Source: Paralithodes platypus
Lineage: Eukaryota > Arthropoda > Malacostraca > Decapoda > Lithodidae
Length of the DNA stretch: 64,000 nt
Assembly (NCBI GenBank): GCA_032716605.1
Contig: CM064572.1
Span: 39,437,777-39,501,776 of the forward strand
Reading direction: 5' to 3'
A model generated the notes under the pieces. That model was not told the DNA's origin. It worked only from the letters and a program-made list of their open reading frames with translations, and searched no databases. Made by a program: the position numbers and the translations under genes. Below are positions 11,801 to 21,350 of the stretch, piece by piece. Each line of letters begins with the position of its first letter. Position 1 is the stretch's first letter.

Positions 11801-13326
11801 CACGTATATGGATACCGTGTTGCTCTTTTCAAAAGCGACGATATTCTCCCACGCCACTGGAAATTTCACATTGTCCGGTATGACGACGAGATCGGCGATT
11901 GTCTTGGCATTGTTTGTCCTATGATGGAGTTGTGGTATATTGGGGTTCTTCTCCAATAGGAAAAACGCCATGAGGCACTGCAAGAGACATTGTCCAGCTC
12001 GACCCGAGGGGTTGAATATCGACCTTCCTCCTCTGAATGGTACTCTCGTTTTCCTCTCGGATCCGAGGGTGGAGCAGTAGCCTGTGTTTCCTAGCCCCAC
12101 TTTAAAAAGGTCAATTTCTTGTACCATCTAACCGCTACCCTCAATTTCACCCATGTGTTGCTCCAACCGATTTATGACATAATTAACCAGGTCATCTTCG
12201 AAGGTGGGAATTTCTCCGCGTGTTACTAACTGAGATGGGAATATTATGAAAAAAAGGGTGTGGCCTACATTTTCCTCAAGCTCATTCGGTTGCATAATTT
12301 GTAATCGCATCTCGGCCATTGCTCGCACTTGGGGCGCCGGGTTGCCCATGTTATCTACTTCCTCCATTAAAATTCTTTGTAGTACTTCCCGATTGTTACG
12401 AAGGAATGCTTCTGGATCGTAGGCATCCTCGCGGGGAATACTAAAGAACAAGATGACTAAAGTCCCCCCAAATGTGACATCTCGGTTCAAGACCCGCGTA
12501 TATTCTCGGGCTGGTGGGGGGGATTACACCTGTTCATCCTCTCTGTCGCCGCCACGCGCCTTGCCGCCACGCGCCCCGCCATTACCACCCCTACCACCTA
12601 CGCCAACGTCATCCCCACCGCCCCTCTCTCTCTCACCCACTCGATCGTCGGGATCGTGGTTACATTCCCTGGGGGTACTGGTGATTAATTCTTCGTCCCA
12701 TTCATCGATAATGTCACTTTCAGGATAATGAGTCGATGATCCCCGCGTTGAGTCGTCATGGTGGCTTTCGAGGGTGCGAGTTGAATTTCAATTATCTAAG
12801 GAGGTACTCGAGACACCCGCGTTTGATTCCCATTCACTTTCTCGGGTTTGATTTAATCCGCCCCATTCGTCACTTTCGCTGTAATGGTTGGAAAATGTTG
12901 AGTCGTAACCTACGTTCGGTAAGCTTTCACTTTCACGACCTCGGGCGTAACTAGAGACGCTCGAGTTTGTGTCACTTTCACTTTCGAAGGTTGGTTCGGA
13001 TTCGCCCATAGGATTTAAAAGATAATTAACACCATCACTTTCGCGAGTACCTTCGTCTTCACCGACGCTAGCTGAATGATCTAGGGTGTTACTAGAAATG
13101 CTCGAATATGTGTCACTTTCACTTTCGAAGATTTGTTCGGATTCGCCCCTAGAATTTAAATAAGAATTAACACAGTCACTTTCGCGAGTACCTTCGTCTT
13201 CGCCGACACTAAGTGAACGATCTAGGGTGTTACTAGAAACACTTAAATGGGTGTCCCATTCACTTTCGGGAGTTTGCTGGGATTTGCTCTTAAGATTATC
13301 GCTGTCACTTTCATAACACACACCAT
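8898..13326 (-). pseudogene. polB: Protein-primed family B DNA polymerase of the Polinton, near full length
   Basis: It starts at ATG 13326 and spans about 1,470 codons. In order there are acidic 47-residue repeats, a linker, a CLL/FFLLEKN segment, Exo I with YFDFES (about 11400), an HNH-like insert with CQIC, HHDHL and CRSC (about 11065-11170), and Exo II FNMSYD. Exo III YLTVDLGLL and polymerase motif A DKNSLYP (about 10220) follow. After the TIR boundary at 10102 come motif B KMMSNSIFG (about 9730), motif C YGDTDS (about 9425) and KxY as KPKMY. Lesions include stops at about 12794, 12530 and 12131, frameshifts near 11150, 10405, 10045 and 9890, and a TGA after LYPH at about 10203. The product would replicate the linear element using a terminal protein. 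Its 5' portion lies within the TIR. Confidence 0.9.
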
Positions 13327-13430
13327 TTTCACAAAAAGAAACCTAATTTGGGTCTATTTAACTTTCGTGAGTAAAAGTATGACTAGTGTCGTGTTCCCAT
13401 TTATAACTTAATTCACTTTCACTCGTGTGT

Positions 13431-14977
13431 TTTTGTTTTTTTTTTTTTTTTTTTTTTTAAGAGACAATGAACGGAGGAAGGAAAAACACAGATAAAACAA
13501 AAAGGTCCATGTGCCTAAAGGCATCCTCCATTCATAAAATGTTTGTAACAACTAGATTTAAACATTTGTATATTGTAAGTTTGTGGAAAGCAATTCGAGG
13601 GAAGTGAATTCCAAAGAGTAGTAGCTCTGGGGATAAATGAATTCTGATAAGCAGAAGTTCTGCATTGTGGAGGAGAAAGTGTAAATTCATGGGCGCTCTC
13701 AGCTGCCCTAGTTCTACGGGGAAAGATGTGGAGAGGCGGCACAATTGAAGCAAGTTCCTCGGAACAATTGCTGTGAAAATATCTGTAGAATAATGCAAGG
13801 GATGCAACGTTTCTTCGTATGAATAATGTAGGAAGGTCCTGTGTGATTGCAGGGTTATTGATTAATCTAATAGCTTTATTTTGAATTTTGTCCAACTGCC
13901 TCAATGCAACCACTCCACTTCCACCCCACAGAGGTGAACAGTAATCCATCTGAGAGCGCACATGACTTTTATATATTACGGCCAACTGCTCGTCAGTGAA
14001 GAATTCTCGAACTCTGTACAGGAGTCCCAGTTTTTTAGAGGCATTCTTAGCAATGCTTCTAACATAATGTGTCCAACTCAGGTTAGTAGTTAATGTAACA
14101 CCGAGAATGTCAATACTAGGGGAAGTGGGAATATTTTCATCATTAAAAAATACATGGGAGTCAGTGAGATTCTGTCGGTTAGAAAATTGAATGTACTTGG
14201 TTTTCTGTGCATTAAAGGAAACTAGATTCTCTTGTCCCCATTCATTAATTCTAGAAAGGTCCTGGTTCAGAGAAATTGCAGTGTTTATTTTTGAATTTAT
14301 AAGATCGGGTTGGGTGAAAGAATTGGTAAATGTGAAGGAACTGTGGAGTGTTGAGTCATCTGCGTAGGAATGTATTGAATTATGAGTGGTAGATATGAGA
14401 TCATTGATATGAATGAGGAACAGAGTTGGGGCCAAAACTGATCCCTGGGGAACACCAGCATTTATTGAGTGAAATTGAGAATAAAGGCCATCTACCATTA
14501 CACATATTTTTCTGTTATGAAGATTAGAAGAAATTAGTGGAACTAATGATGCAAGGCCGTAGTGTGACATCTTCGACAATAAGGATTGATGTCAGACTCT
14601 ATCAAATGCCTTTGATATATCCAGTGCTATTGTATGTGTTTCACCATGTTGGTCTGTAGCTTGGTTGATTTGATGCGTAAGAAGGCAAAGAATGTCTGCA
14701 GTTGATCGACATCGTCTAAAACCATATTGCTTATCACTGATTAATTTATTATTCTCCAGATGCTTAATTATGTGATTATTTAATATAATTTCAAAGAGTT
14801 TACCAAGAGTGGAAGTTATAGCTATTGGTCTGTAGTTTGATGGATCTGAAGAGGCACCTTTTTTAGGAACTGGATGGATGTTTGCTTCTTTCCAGGGTAC
14901 TGGGAAGCATGAGGTATGAGTACACAGACGGAACAAATTTGCCAATACAGGAGCGAGCACCAAGGAGCAATTCTTAA
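13431..14977 (-). mobile_element. 5'-truncated LINE inserted in the right Polinton TIR
   Basis: The T-rich run at 13431-13459 is the poly(A) tail on the minus strand. The target duplication GTGT is at 13427-13430 and 14978-14981. The left TIR (about 628-640) is the empty site: it reads ACACACGAG continuously, and removing the LINE plus one GTGT restores its complement. The element is about 1.55 kb and keeps only the RT half of its ORF2. Confidence 0.9.
13515..14977 (-). pseudogene. Reverse transcriptase of a Jockey/CR1-group LINE (partial)
   Basis: Reading begins inside the RT domain at 14977. VPKKG and NYRPIAITS (fingers) are followed by QYGFRRCRSTADIL and LDISKAFDRV (first catalytic Asp). 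After a break near 14580 the frame gives GVPQGSVLAPTLF and YADDST (catalytic motif), then the thumb and a C-terminal domain ending FMNGGCL at 13515. The endonuclease and ORF1 are missing because of 5' truncation. It resembles the nested LINE at 28636-32000 and the fragment at 58340-58800, so this family has at least three copies in the window. Confidence 0.88.
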
Positions 14978-15277
14978 GTGTGGGGATTGGGAGCAATTAT
15001 TATCATTATTATTATTATTATTATTAAGGTGAGAAATGTGGGGCTGGGTTGGGGGTATATTGGCAGCCATAATCACAGTTAAAACCGAGTGGGCGCTTCG
15101 CTAAGCTCCCCACCGGTAACTGAATGTGGATTCCGTCAGACTGGGGATAAGAATGTCACGTGTGTGTGTGCGTGTATGCGTGTGTGTGCGTGTGCACGCG
15201 CGTCACAATTCCCTCTTAAAACAAACAAAAATCCCCCAACTACATATGGAAGACGATATATTATCCTGTATGTATAC

Positions 15278-15344
15278 TGGTGGTGTAATGGTTAAGGTGG
15301 CAAAAATCTGTGTGTGATAACCCGAGTTCGAATCCCGGTGGATC
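15278..15344 (+). other. tRNA-like sequence, probably a SINE head or tRNA relic
   Basis: TGGTGTAATGGTTAAGG matches an RNA polymerase III A box, and GAGTTCGAATCCC matches a B box about 35 bp later. The acceptor ends do not pair well, so a functional tRNA is unlikely. The segment resembles the minus-strand tRNA-like sequence at 23758-23830. Confidence 0.5.
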
Positions 15345-15445
15345 ATATATACTTTAATTAATTTCATTGGGGGTGTTTGGTGTTGTGGTGAAATAAATAA
15401 AATATAGAATACAAAGAGTACTGAATGAAAATACGAAAACAAAAA

Positions 15446-15472
15446 GTGTGTGTGTGTGTGTGTGTGTGTGTG
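15446..15472. repeat. (GT)n microsatellite
   Basis: About 13 GT units. A shorter interrupted GT tract lies at about 15160-15195. Confidence 0.95.
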
Positions 15473-15914
15473 CTTGTGCGTCTGGGAAACGCGCGTAGAA
15501 GGGCAAATCACATCGGCCAGACACAAAGTCACCAGGAGGCACCCGGGTGTGTCTGCAATTTGTTTTGTTTTCACTTGCTTGTTCGTCAAGGGGAATCCAC
15601 GCAATGCGAGCTAAGCTCATTATTATCGCGCCTCCTTAACTGGGAATGTATTGCGTGAAATGCATGTTAAGTGTTGACATCTGGAAACGAAGGATTAGGG
15701 TCAATCTGTACGGTACCATTCTCACTACGGTACCAGTCTCACCCGAAGGCTTAGGTTGACCAGTAGCTTAGGTTGACCAGTACGATACCCATCTCACCTT
15801 GTAACCGATCACCAACCCCAGGTGGGACGTCACAACTTTGTCCACTTATTCCAGGTTCCTATTTATACTGCTAGGTGAACAGAGGCTACACCATTAGGAG
15901 ATTTGCCCAAATGT

Positions 15915-16235
15915 CTCTTCCCTGCCCGGGTCGTGTGTGTGTGTGTGTGTGTGTTGGCTGGACACCAGGGGTGCACCGAGGCCTATGGTGGGTGGGGGTG
16001 GGGTGGGTGGGGGTGGGGTTGCGTGTACAGATCAAACAGTGTCGCCAGATGTCACCCGGGTCTGTGTGTGCGTGTGTGTGTGTGTGTGTGGGCCTGGAGC
16101 AATCTAAAAGGTCAAAAAATATAACCAGGGGTGCACCGAGGCCTATGGCGGGTGGGTGAGTGGGGGTGGGATGGGGTGGTGGTGCATAGTGTCACCAGGA
16201 GGCACACCACTACAGTGGGCAAGGGGGGGTGGGGG
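15915..16235. repeat. Two tandem units of about 150 bp, GT-rich
   Basis: Each unit has a (GT)n run, then the phrase GGGTGCACCGAGGCCTATGG (15968 and 16128), then a GGGTGGGGT-rich stretch. The second unit differs by insertions. There is no coding signal; open frames here follow the repeat. Confidence 0.75.
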
Positions 16236-17190
16236 AGGGGCCAAAAGGTCACACGTACGATGGCTAGCAGACAGGCGGCTGGGCAGGCTGGGGGGGGCTG
16301 CTTGGCGGCCTCAGTGCCTAAGAGGCTGCAATGTCGTCAGGTGTCATGTCTTCTTACTACTAATCCTTCCTTTAATCCCCATGATAAGCGCTCACCGCCC
16401 CACGCTCGTGGACGCTGTTTCAAATCAATTCGCCTTATGCCAGAAGTCTTCACGTTAGACGTTACACTCACATACGTGTTATTATTTGACTTGATTACCT
16501 ATGTACATGTGTAACACTATTATTCCTGCATATTTACATTACCTATACTGTGTGTAAATGTAACGTGACTTAATACAATTAAGTTATCATTTTAGACCAT
16601 TCTATATTTGATACGTCACTTGAGTACCTTTATTGTCTGCCCTATATGACAGAACAATACACTATATACCATAACCTATATAATTTGAATAAACTAAAGT
16701 GTGAAGTAATATTGTGTTCTTATTATGTGACTGCTGCCTTATTGGGATAAAGAGTTGATGCAAGATATATAAAGCTAGACGTGACCCTGTCGAGCATATT
16801 CTATCTCAAGATATCTTATTATAAGATTGTATCGAGATTATAACTAATCGAGTTGAAATACCAACCCGACATTTCAATGGATATGTAAGAAAATAAAGTT
16901 AAATACAAAGCGAAAATTGTAAAAATCAAGGCGTATCTCCAAATATCTAAGAATATAAATTTGCGTTAGTTAACCCTTAGAATATACAATGCACCATTTT
17001 TTTGGCTGCCTATTACTAGACGATTTTATTTAGTGTATAGGGAAGTCAGATGGGTAATTGAGAGTCTTTACCCTTATAATTCCCACAGATCCTTCCCAAA
17101 CTGTATAACATCGTCTCATGAGAGCCAGAATAAACTGTCAAATGGCGTCATGAGCTTCAAAGGGTTAACATCATACCTCCCCTTCTATAC
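16236..17190. other. Unassigned sequence
   Basis: A G-rich start grades into AT-rich DNA. I see no domain, RNA gene or clear repeat boundary. Confidence 0.5.
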
Positions 17191-17305
17191 GTCCGACCAT
17201 GGCTCGGTCGGTAGAGGACAAGTCTAGTGCACGAGAGACACAGGTTCGAATCCTGGCGAGTACCAAATATTTTCTGGATTAAAAAAAAAAAAAAAAAAAA
17301 AAAAA
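17191..17305 (+). mobile_element. Short tRNA-derived SINE with poly(A) tail
   Basis: TGGCTCGGTCGGTAGAGG fits an A box and GGTTCGAATCC is a perfect B box; ACCA follows at the position of a tRNA 3' end. A run of about 26 A starts at 17280. A tRNA head followed almost directly by poly(A) is the structure of a minimal SINE or a retroposed tRNA. Confidence 0.65.
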
Positions 17306-17319
17306 TCCTCACCCAGCAT

Positions 17320-17797
17320 TACAATTTCAGTGATTCAAGGCAGTGTCCCTCGAGCGCATTTTCCGGCAATTTTTGATGAGCAAGTTTTTATTCTCGTACT
17401 ATCTTGAGGCTCTTTCGCTCTGGAATCGGAAACTAGATCGTAGGTAGGATATGTTGGGTAGTTTGAGGGGAGATGGGTCGTTTTCCTGGTCCCCCTTCTT
17501 CTTCATGTTTAGTCCCATTAGCTTTGCGATTTTAAGACGTTCGGTCCAATAGTTTGATGATTTTGAGACCTTTCGCCCCATTTCTTTGTCACTATTAAGA
17601 TTTTTCATTTCATTTAGGTGTAAACAAAAACTGGCGAGCGATAGCGAGCGGGAAATTTTTCTACCGAAAAATGTACAATCATATTTAGAAGAGGGATTTG
17701 GGGGATATTCGTTTAAGTTTAATGGAGGTCTAGGGAGAACACTATAAAATAAGGAATAAATTAAAACATCGACCAAAAAATAAGCTCATCCCCCTTA
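17320..17797. repeat. Repeat of the GCTCGCTATCGCTCGCCAG family, copy 1
   Basis: It contains CTGGCGAGCGATAGCGAGC at 17631-17649 and, shortly after, TTTTTCTACCGAAAAATGTAC, and it ends CCCCCTTAA at about 17797. The same order of blocks is found at 24277-25115. The same core also occurs in the two fold-back MITEs at 36644 and 38149. There is no coding content. The left end is uncertain. Confidence 0.6.
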
Positions 17798-17999
17798 ATT
17801 CTGATGGAACGTATATTATCAAGCTGCCAGACAACAATTGCTCGTACACATTAATGGAAAAATCGCTCGTGTGACACCGCCTTCATATAGCTGTGCTTTG
17901 AGTAAAAACTATGCTGGGAGATAGATAGTGAGAGTGACAGGAACAGAAAAATAACTTAAATATGTAGACATTGCAGACAAATTCTACTTTCTGTAAAAG

Positions 18000-18006
<7 letters not shown>

Positions 18007-18079
<73 letters not shown>
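18007..18079. repeat. (GA)n microsatellite
   Basis: About 36 uninterrupted GA units, followed from 18164 by TTC/CCT-rich polypyrimidine DNA. Confidence 0.97.
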
Positions 18080-18084
<5 letters not shown>

Positions 18085-18244
18085 TTCTTTTCCACACTTT
18101 CATCCTCGTTAGCTTCGTTATAAATCTGTTTTAATCTTCCATCGTCTTCATATTCCTTTGTCACTATTCTTCTTCTTCTTCCTCTTCCTCTTCCTCCTCC
18201 TCCTCCTCCTCAGTTTGTCCATACTACATGGTATTTTTCCTCTC

Positions 18245-18590
18245 TGTTTCCATGCCAGCATTAGCTGGAGGGAGTGGTAGGTGGGGAGGAGCTTTCTTCT
18301 TTTCAATCCTTTTCTCTACCTCGTAGTCAGTAGATTAGTAGTTTTAGATATCCAAATTGCCTCGTAAGGACCAATAGGTCTGTTGCAGTTTGTATTCCTT
18401 TGTATTCCACCACCACCACCATCACCACCTCCTCCTCCTCCTCCTGGTGGGTGGGGAGGAGCCTTCTTATTTGCTATTCTTTTCTCTACCTCGTAGTAAG
18501 TAGATTAGTAGTTTAGATATCCAAACTACCCCGTAAGGACCATTAGGTCTGTTGCAGTTTGTTCTCCTTTGTATTCCTTTGTATTCACTT
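18245..18590. repeat. Tandem duplication, unit about 180 bp
   Basis: GGTGGGGAGGAGC at about 18281 and 18453 each starts a unit containing TCTCTACCTCGTAGT, GATTAGTAGTTT, CCGTAAGGACC or CTCGTAAGGACC, and GGTCTGTTGCAGTTTG. Spacers are (CCA)n/(CCT)n. The GTCTGTTGCAG-type text may derive from LINE 3' ends. Confidence 0.8.
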
Positions 18591-19030
18591 CCTCCTCCTC
18601 CTCTCCTTCTCCTCCTCCTCTACCATAATCACCACTTCCTCCTCTTTCCCTTTCTTCTTATTCTTCTTCTTCTTCTTCTTCCTCTCCTCCTCCTCTCTCC
18701 CTTCTGTCTCCTTGTCCATTTTAGTCTCCCCTGAGCCATTATCCACTTTCTTTTTCTTCCGTTTTCTCAATTTCTCCATAGTTCTCATTTCTGTCTCCTA
18801 TTGTCGCATCTTTTGTTGACTACTCGTTTTAATTATGGTTGACATATAATAGTTTTACTTTTGGTATAATTAAGTAATTATTATAGAATCGTTTAACCAT
18901 TCAACCATTTTATTGAGACAAATATTATATATTTATTATATATTTTGTATTATAATTTTTTGTAGTATTATATTATATTATTTATGATCTTGCCTCACTA
19001 TCGTTCTGCCTCTTCCTCTCGCTCTCGTAC
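18591..19030. other. Polypyrimidine tract then AT-rich spacer
   Basis: CCT/TTC-rich DNA runs to about 18700, followed by AT-rich sequence with TATTATAT runs. I see no gene. Confidence 0.6.
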
Positions 19031-19250
19031 ATAAGAACATAAGAACATAAGAAAATGGGAGTCTGCAGAAAGCCGATTGGCCTAAGCAAGGCAGATCCCT
19101 GTCCCACACAACCCCAATTCAATTACAAAGCCCAATTATAGGCTTCACACTCTAATACCCTGAGGATCATCTTACCAAAACGGTTAGAGATTAACGCAGG
19201 ATTATGGGGGTCTGCAGAGCGCTGATTGGCCCAACCCGGCTGATCCCCCT

Positions 19251-21152
19251 TCACACCCAACCCTTCTCGTCCATATGCTTATCCAATTTTATCTTAAAGC
19301 TCCCTACAGTTTTAGATCCCACTATAGCACTTGGTAGTCCATTCCACCCATCTACAACTCTGTTACCAAACCAATATTTGCCTATATCTTTTCTGAAACG
19401 AAATTTATCTAATTTGAAACCATTGGTACGAGTTCTTTCGCTATCACTGAGCTTTAGTACATTTGTCATGTCCCCTTTGTTAATCCCACTAACCCACTTG
19501 AACACCTCTATCATATCCCCTCTAACTCTGCGTCTCTCTAACGAATGTAAACCTAATTTCTTCAACCTTTCTTCATACGAAAAATTTATAATATTATGGA
19601 TAATTTTTGTCATTCTACGCTGTACTCTCTCCAATGAATCTATGTCCATTCTGTAATAAGAACACCAAAATTGGACAGCATAATCCATATGGGGTCTCAC
19701 TAATGACAAGTAAAGTTTTAAGATAACATCAGCAGTTCTGTTACTCACACTCCTAGAGATGAACCCGAGAATCCTGTTTGCCTTATTACGAACGCTTATA
19801 CACTGTTTTCTAGGCTTCAAATCATTGCTAACAAACACACCTAGATCTTTCTCACAGTCTGAATTTTCTAATTCTAAATTAGCTAGTTTATATTTAACAT
19901 TTGTTTGCATCTTCCCTATCTTTAATACCTTGCATTTGTCAATGTTAAACTTCATCTGCCAATTTACTGACCATGCATGTAAGGTATCTAGATCCCTTTG
20001 GAGGCACTCTATATCGCTATCTGAATCAATTGATCTCCCTATTTTAGTATCGTCTGCGAATTTACTTATCCTACTAGTTATACCTAAATCTAGGTCATTT
20101 ATGTATATAAGAAACAACAGGGGACCTAATACCGATCCCTGGGGGACACCACTTTTGACTGCTCCCCACTCTGACTTGGTACCATTTATGCTGACTCTCT
20201 GCTTCCTACCAATTAGCCATGACCTAATCCATCCTAACAACGCCCCACCTATTCCATGTGCCTCAACCTTTCTCATCAATCTCTCATGGGGGACTCTGTC
20301 GAAAGCTTTACTGAAATCTAAATATATAATATCATATGACTTGTCATTATCTACTGCTTCATATACCTCTGAGAAAAAACTAAGCAAATTAGTAAGGCAA
20401 GACCGTCCCTGAGTGAATCCATGCTGAGAAGAATTGATTAAGTTAAATGTTTCTAAGTGGTTTCTCATTTTCCTAGCAATAATTGACTCTAGTAGCTTTC
20501 CTATGATTGAAGTGAGACTAATGGGACGGTAATTGGATGCTATTGATTTATCACCTTTTTTGAAGATCGGAACTACATTTGCAAGCTTCCAAGCTTCTGG
20601 AACTATACCTGTTTCTAATGACTTGTTAAATAGAAATGTTAATGGGTAACTTAACTCATCTCTGCATTCTTTTATTACTCTAGCATATACCTCATCAGGA
20701 CCAGGCGATTTATGAGGTTTCAGTCTGTCAATTTCCTTAAGCACATCATTTCTACTTATAGTAACCGTACTTAACCTATTATCTATACTATCGCTATATA
20801 CCTTACGGACTTCTGGAAACTGTGCCAAATTTTCATTAGTGAAAACGGAAAGAAATTGACTATTTAATGTACTGCACATTTCTAAATCATTTTCTGTAAT
20901 TTCTCCTATCGAAATTTTAAGGGGACCAATTACATCTCTAACCTTGGATTTATATAGTTGGTAAAAAGCTTTAGGATTATTTTTTGAGTCATTGGCAACC
21001 TTAATTTCATAATTTATTTTTTCTTTACTAATATCCTTTTTTACCTGTCGTGATAGATTATGATAGTAAGCAAGTAGGTGAATTTCGCCTTTTTTAATTT
21101 TTCTATATATTCCTCTCTTTTTTCCTAGAAGATCTAATAGTCTATTATTCAT
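19251..21152 (-). CDS. CR1 LINE reverse transcriptase (ORF2 C-terminal part)
   Basis: This is an open frame of 633 codons. The N-terminal linker contains YYHNLSRQVKKD. RT blocks follow: VPIFKKGDKS and NYRPISLTS, SQHGFTQGRSCLTNLL, LDFSKAFDRVPH with the first catalytic Asp, GVPQGSVLGPLLF, and FADDTK as the YxDD-equivalent motif. The thumb and C-terminal region include MDYAVQFWCSYY and end DEKGWV. It is separated from the endonuclease frame by about 200 bp with frameshifts, so the original single ORF2 is broken. It would copy element RNA at a nicked target. Confidence 0.92.
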   Translation of the reverse strand: MNNRLLDLLGKKRGIYRKIKKGEIHLLAYYHNLSRQVKKDISKEKINYEIKVANDSKNNPKAFYQLYKSKVRDVIGPLKISIGEITENDLEMCSTLNSQFLSVFTNENLAQFPEVRKVYSDSIDNRLSTVTISRNDVLKEIDRLKPHKSPGPDEVYARVIKECRDELSYPLTFLFNKSLETGIVPEAWKLANVVPIFKKGDKSIASNYRPISLTSIIGKLLESIIARKMRNHLETFNLINSSQHGFTQGRSCLTNLLSFFSEVYEAVDNDKSYDIIYLDFSKAFDRVPHERLMRKVEAHGIGGALLGWIRSWLIGRKQRVSINGTKSEWGAVKSGVPQGSVLGPLLFLIYINDLDLGITSRISKFADDTKIGRSIDSDSDIECLQRDLDTLHAWSVNWQMKFNIDKCKVLKIGKMQTNVKYKLANLELENSDCEKDLGVFVSNDLKPRKQCISVRNKANRILGFISRSVSNRTADVILKLYLSLVRPHMDYAVQFWCSYYRMDIDSLERVQRRMTKIIHNIINFSYEERLKKLGLHSLERRRVRGDMIEVFKWVSGINKGDMTNVLKLSDSERTRTNGFKLDKFRFRKDIGKYWFGNRVVDGWNGLPSAIVGSKTVGSFKIKLDKHMDEKGWV

Positions 21153-21350
21153 CCATTTGGGTTGGTTCTGTGTTGATCTAAATTTTCTTTTGGGGATATA
21201 TTTATTTTGCGCATTGAAAACTGACGATAAAATTATCGTATGTATCTACCAAGTTTGACGTCTCTTCCTGACTTAAGATGACAGGTGCCTGAGAAAGGAT
21301 ACACTCATTTGGACACCTGGATCGACTTAATTTGTTGACCATAGGGTCCG

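Larger units (their letters stand above)
591..15027 (-). mobile_element. Polinton/Maverick-type virus-like transposon, decayed, with giant TIRs
   Basis: Protein-primed polB, rve integrase, FtsK/HerA-type ATPase, a pX-like basic protein and a capsid-associated-type protein lie together on the minus strand between inverted repeats 591-3933 and 10102-15027. That gene set defines Polintons and the related adintoviruses. The length without the nested LINE is about 12.9 kb. Genes are tightly packed (4-bp ATGA overlaps at 5340-5343 and 6823-6826), as in viruses. Almost every frame carries stops or frameshifts, so the copy is dead. Both outer ends run into a (TAA)n tract. I could not find the 6-bp target duplication usual for Polintons (TCTACT on the left, GGTGAG on the right). 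No major capsid or protease gene is recognisable. Confidence 0.9.
10102..15027 (-). repeat. Right terminal inverted repeat, interrupted by a LINE
   Basis: The inverted partner of 591-3933. Identity begins at CACATCTCCG (10102) and runs to 13430, then resumes at 14978 after the LINE and ends in the (TTA)n tract at about 15027. Together the two parts give about 3.38 kb, slightly longer than the left copy because the triplet tract is longer here. Confidence 0.92.

Noticed and set aside
15278..17265. Functional tRNA genes
   Set aside because: A and B boxes are good but acceptor stems do not pair convincingly, and one copy has a poly(A) tail, so these are SINE-like.
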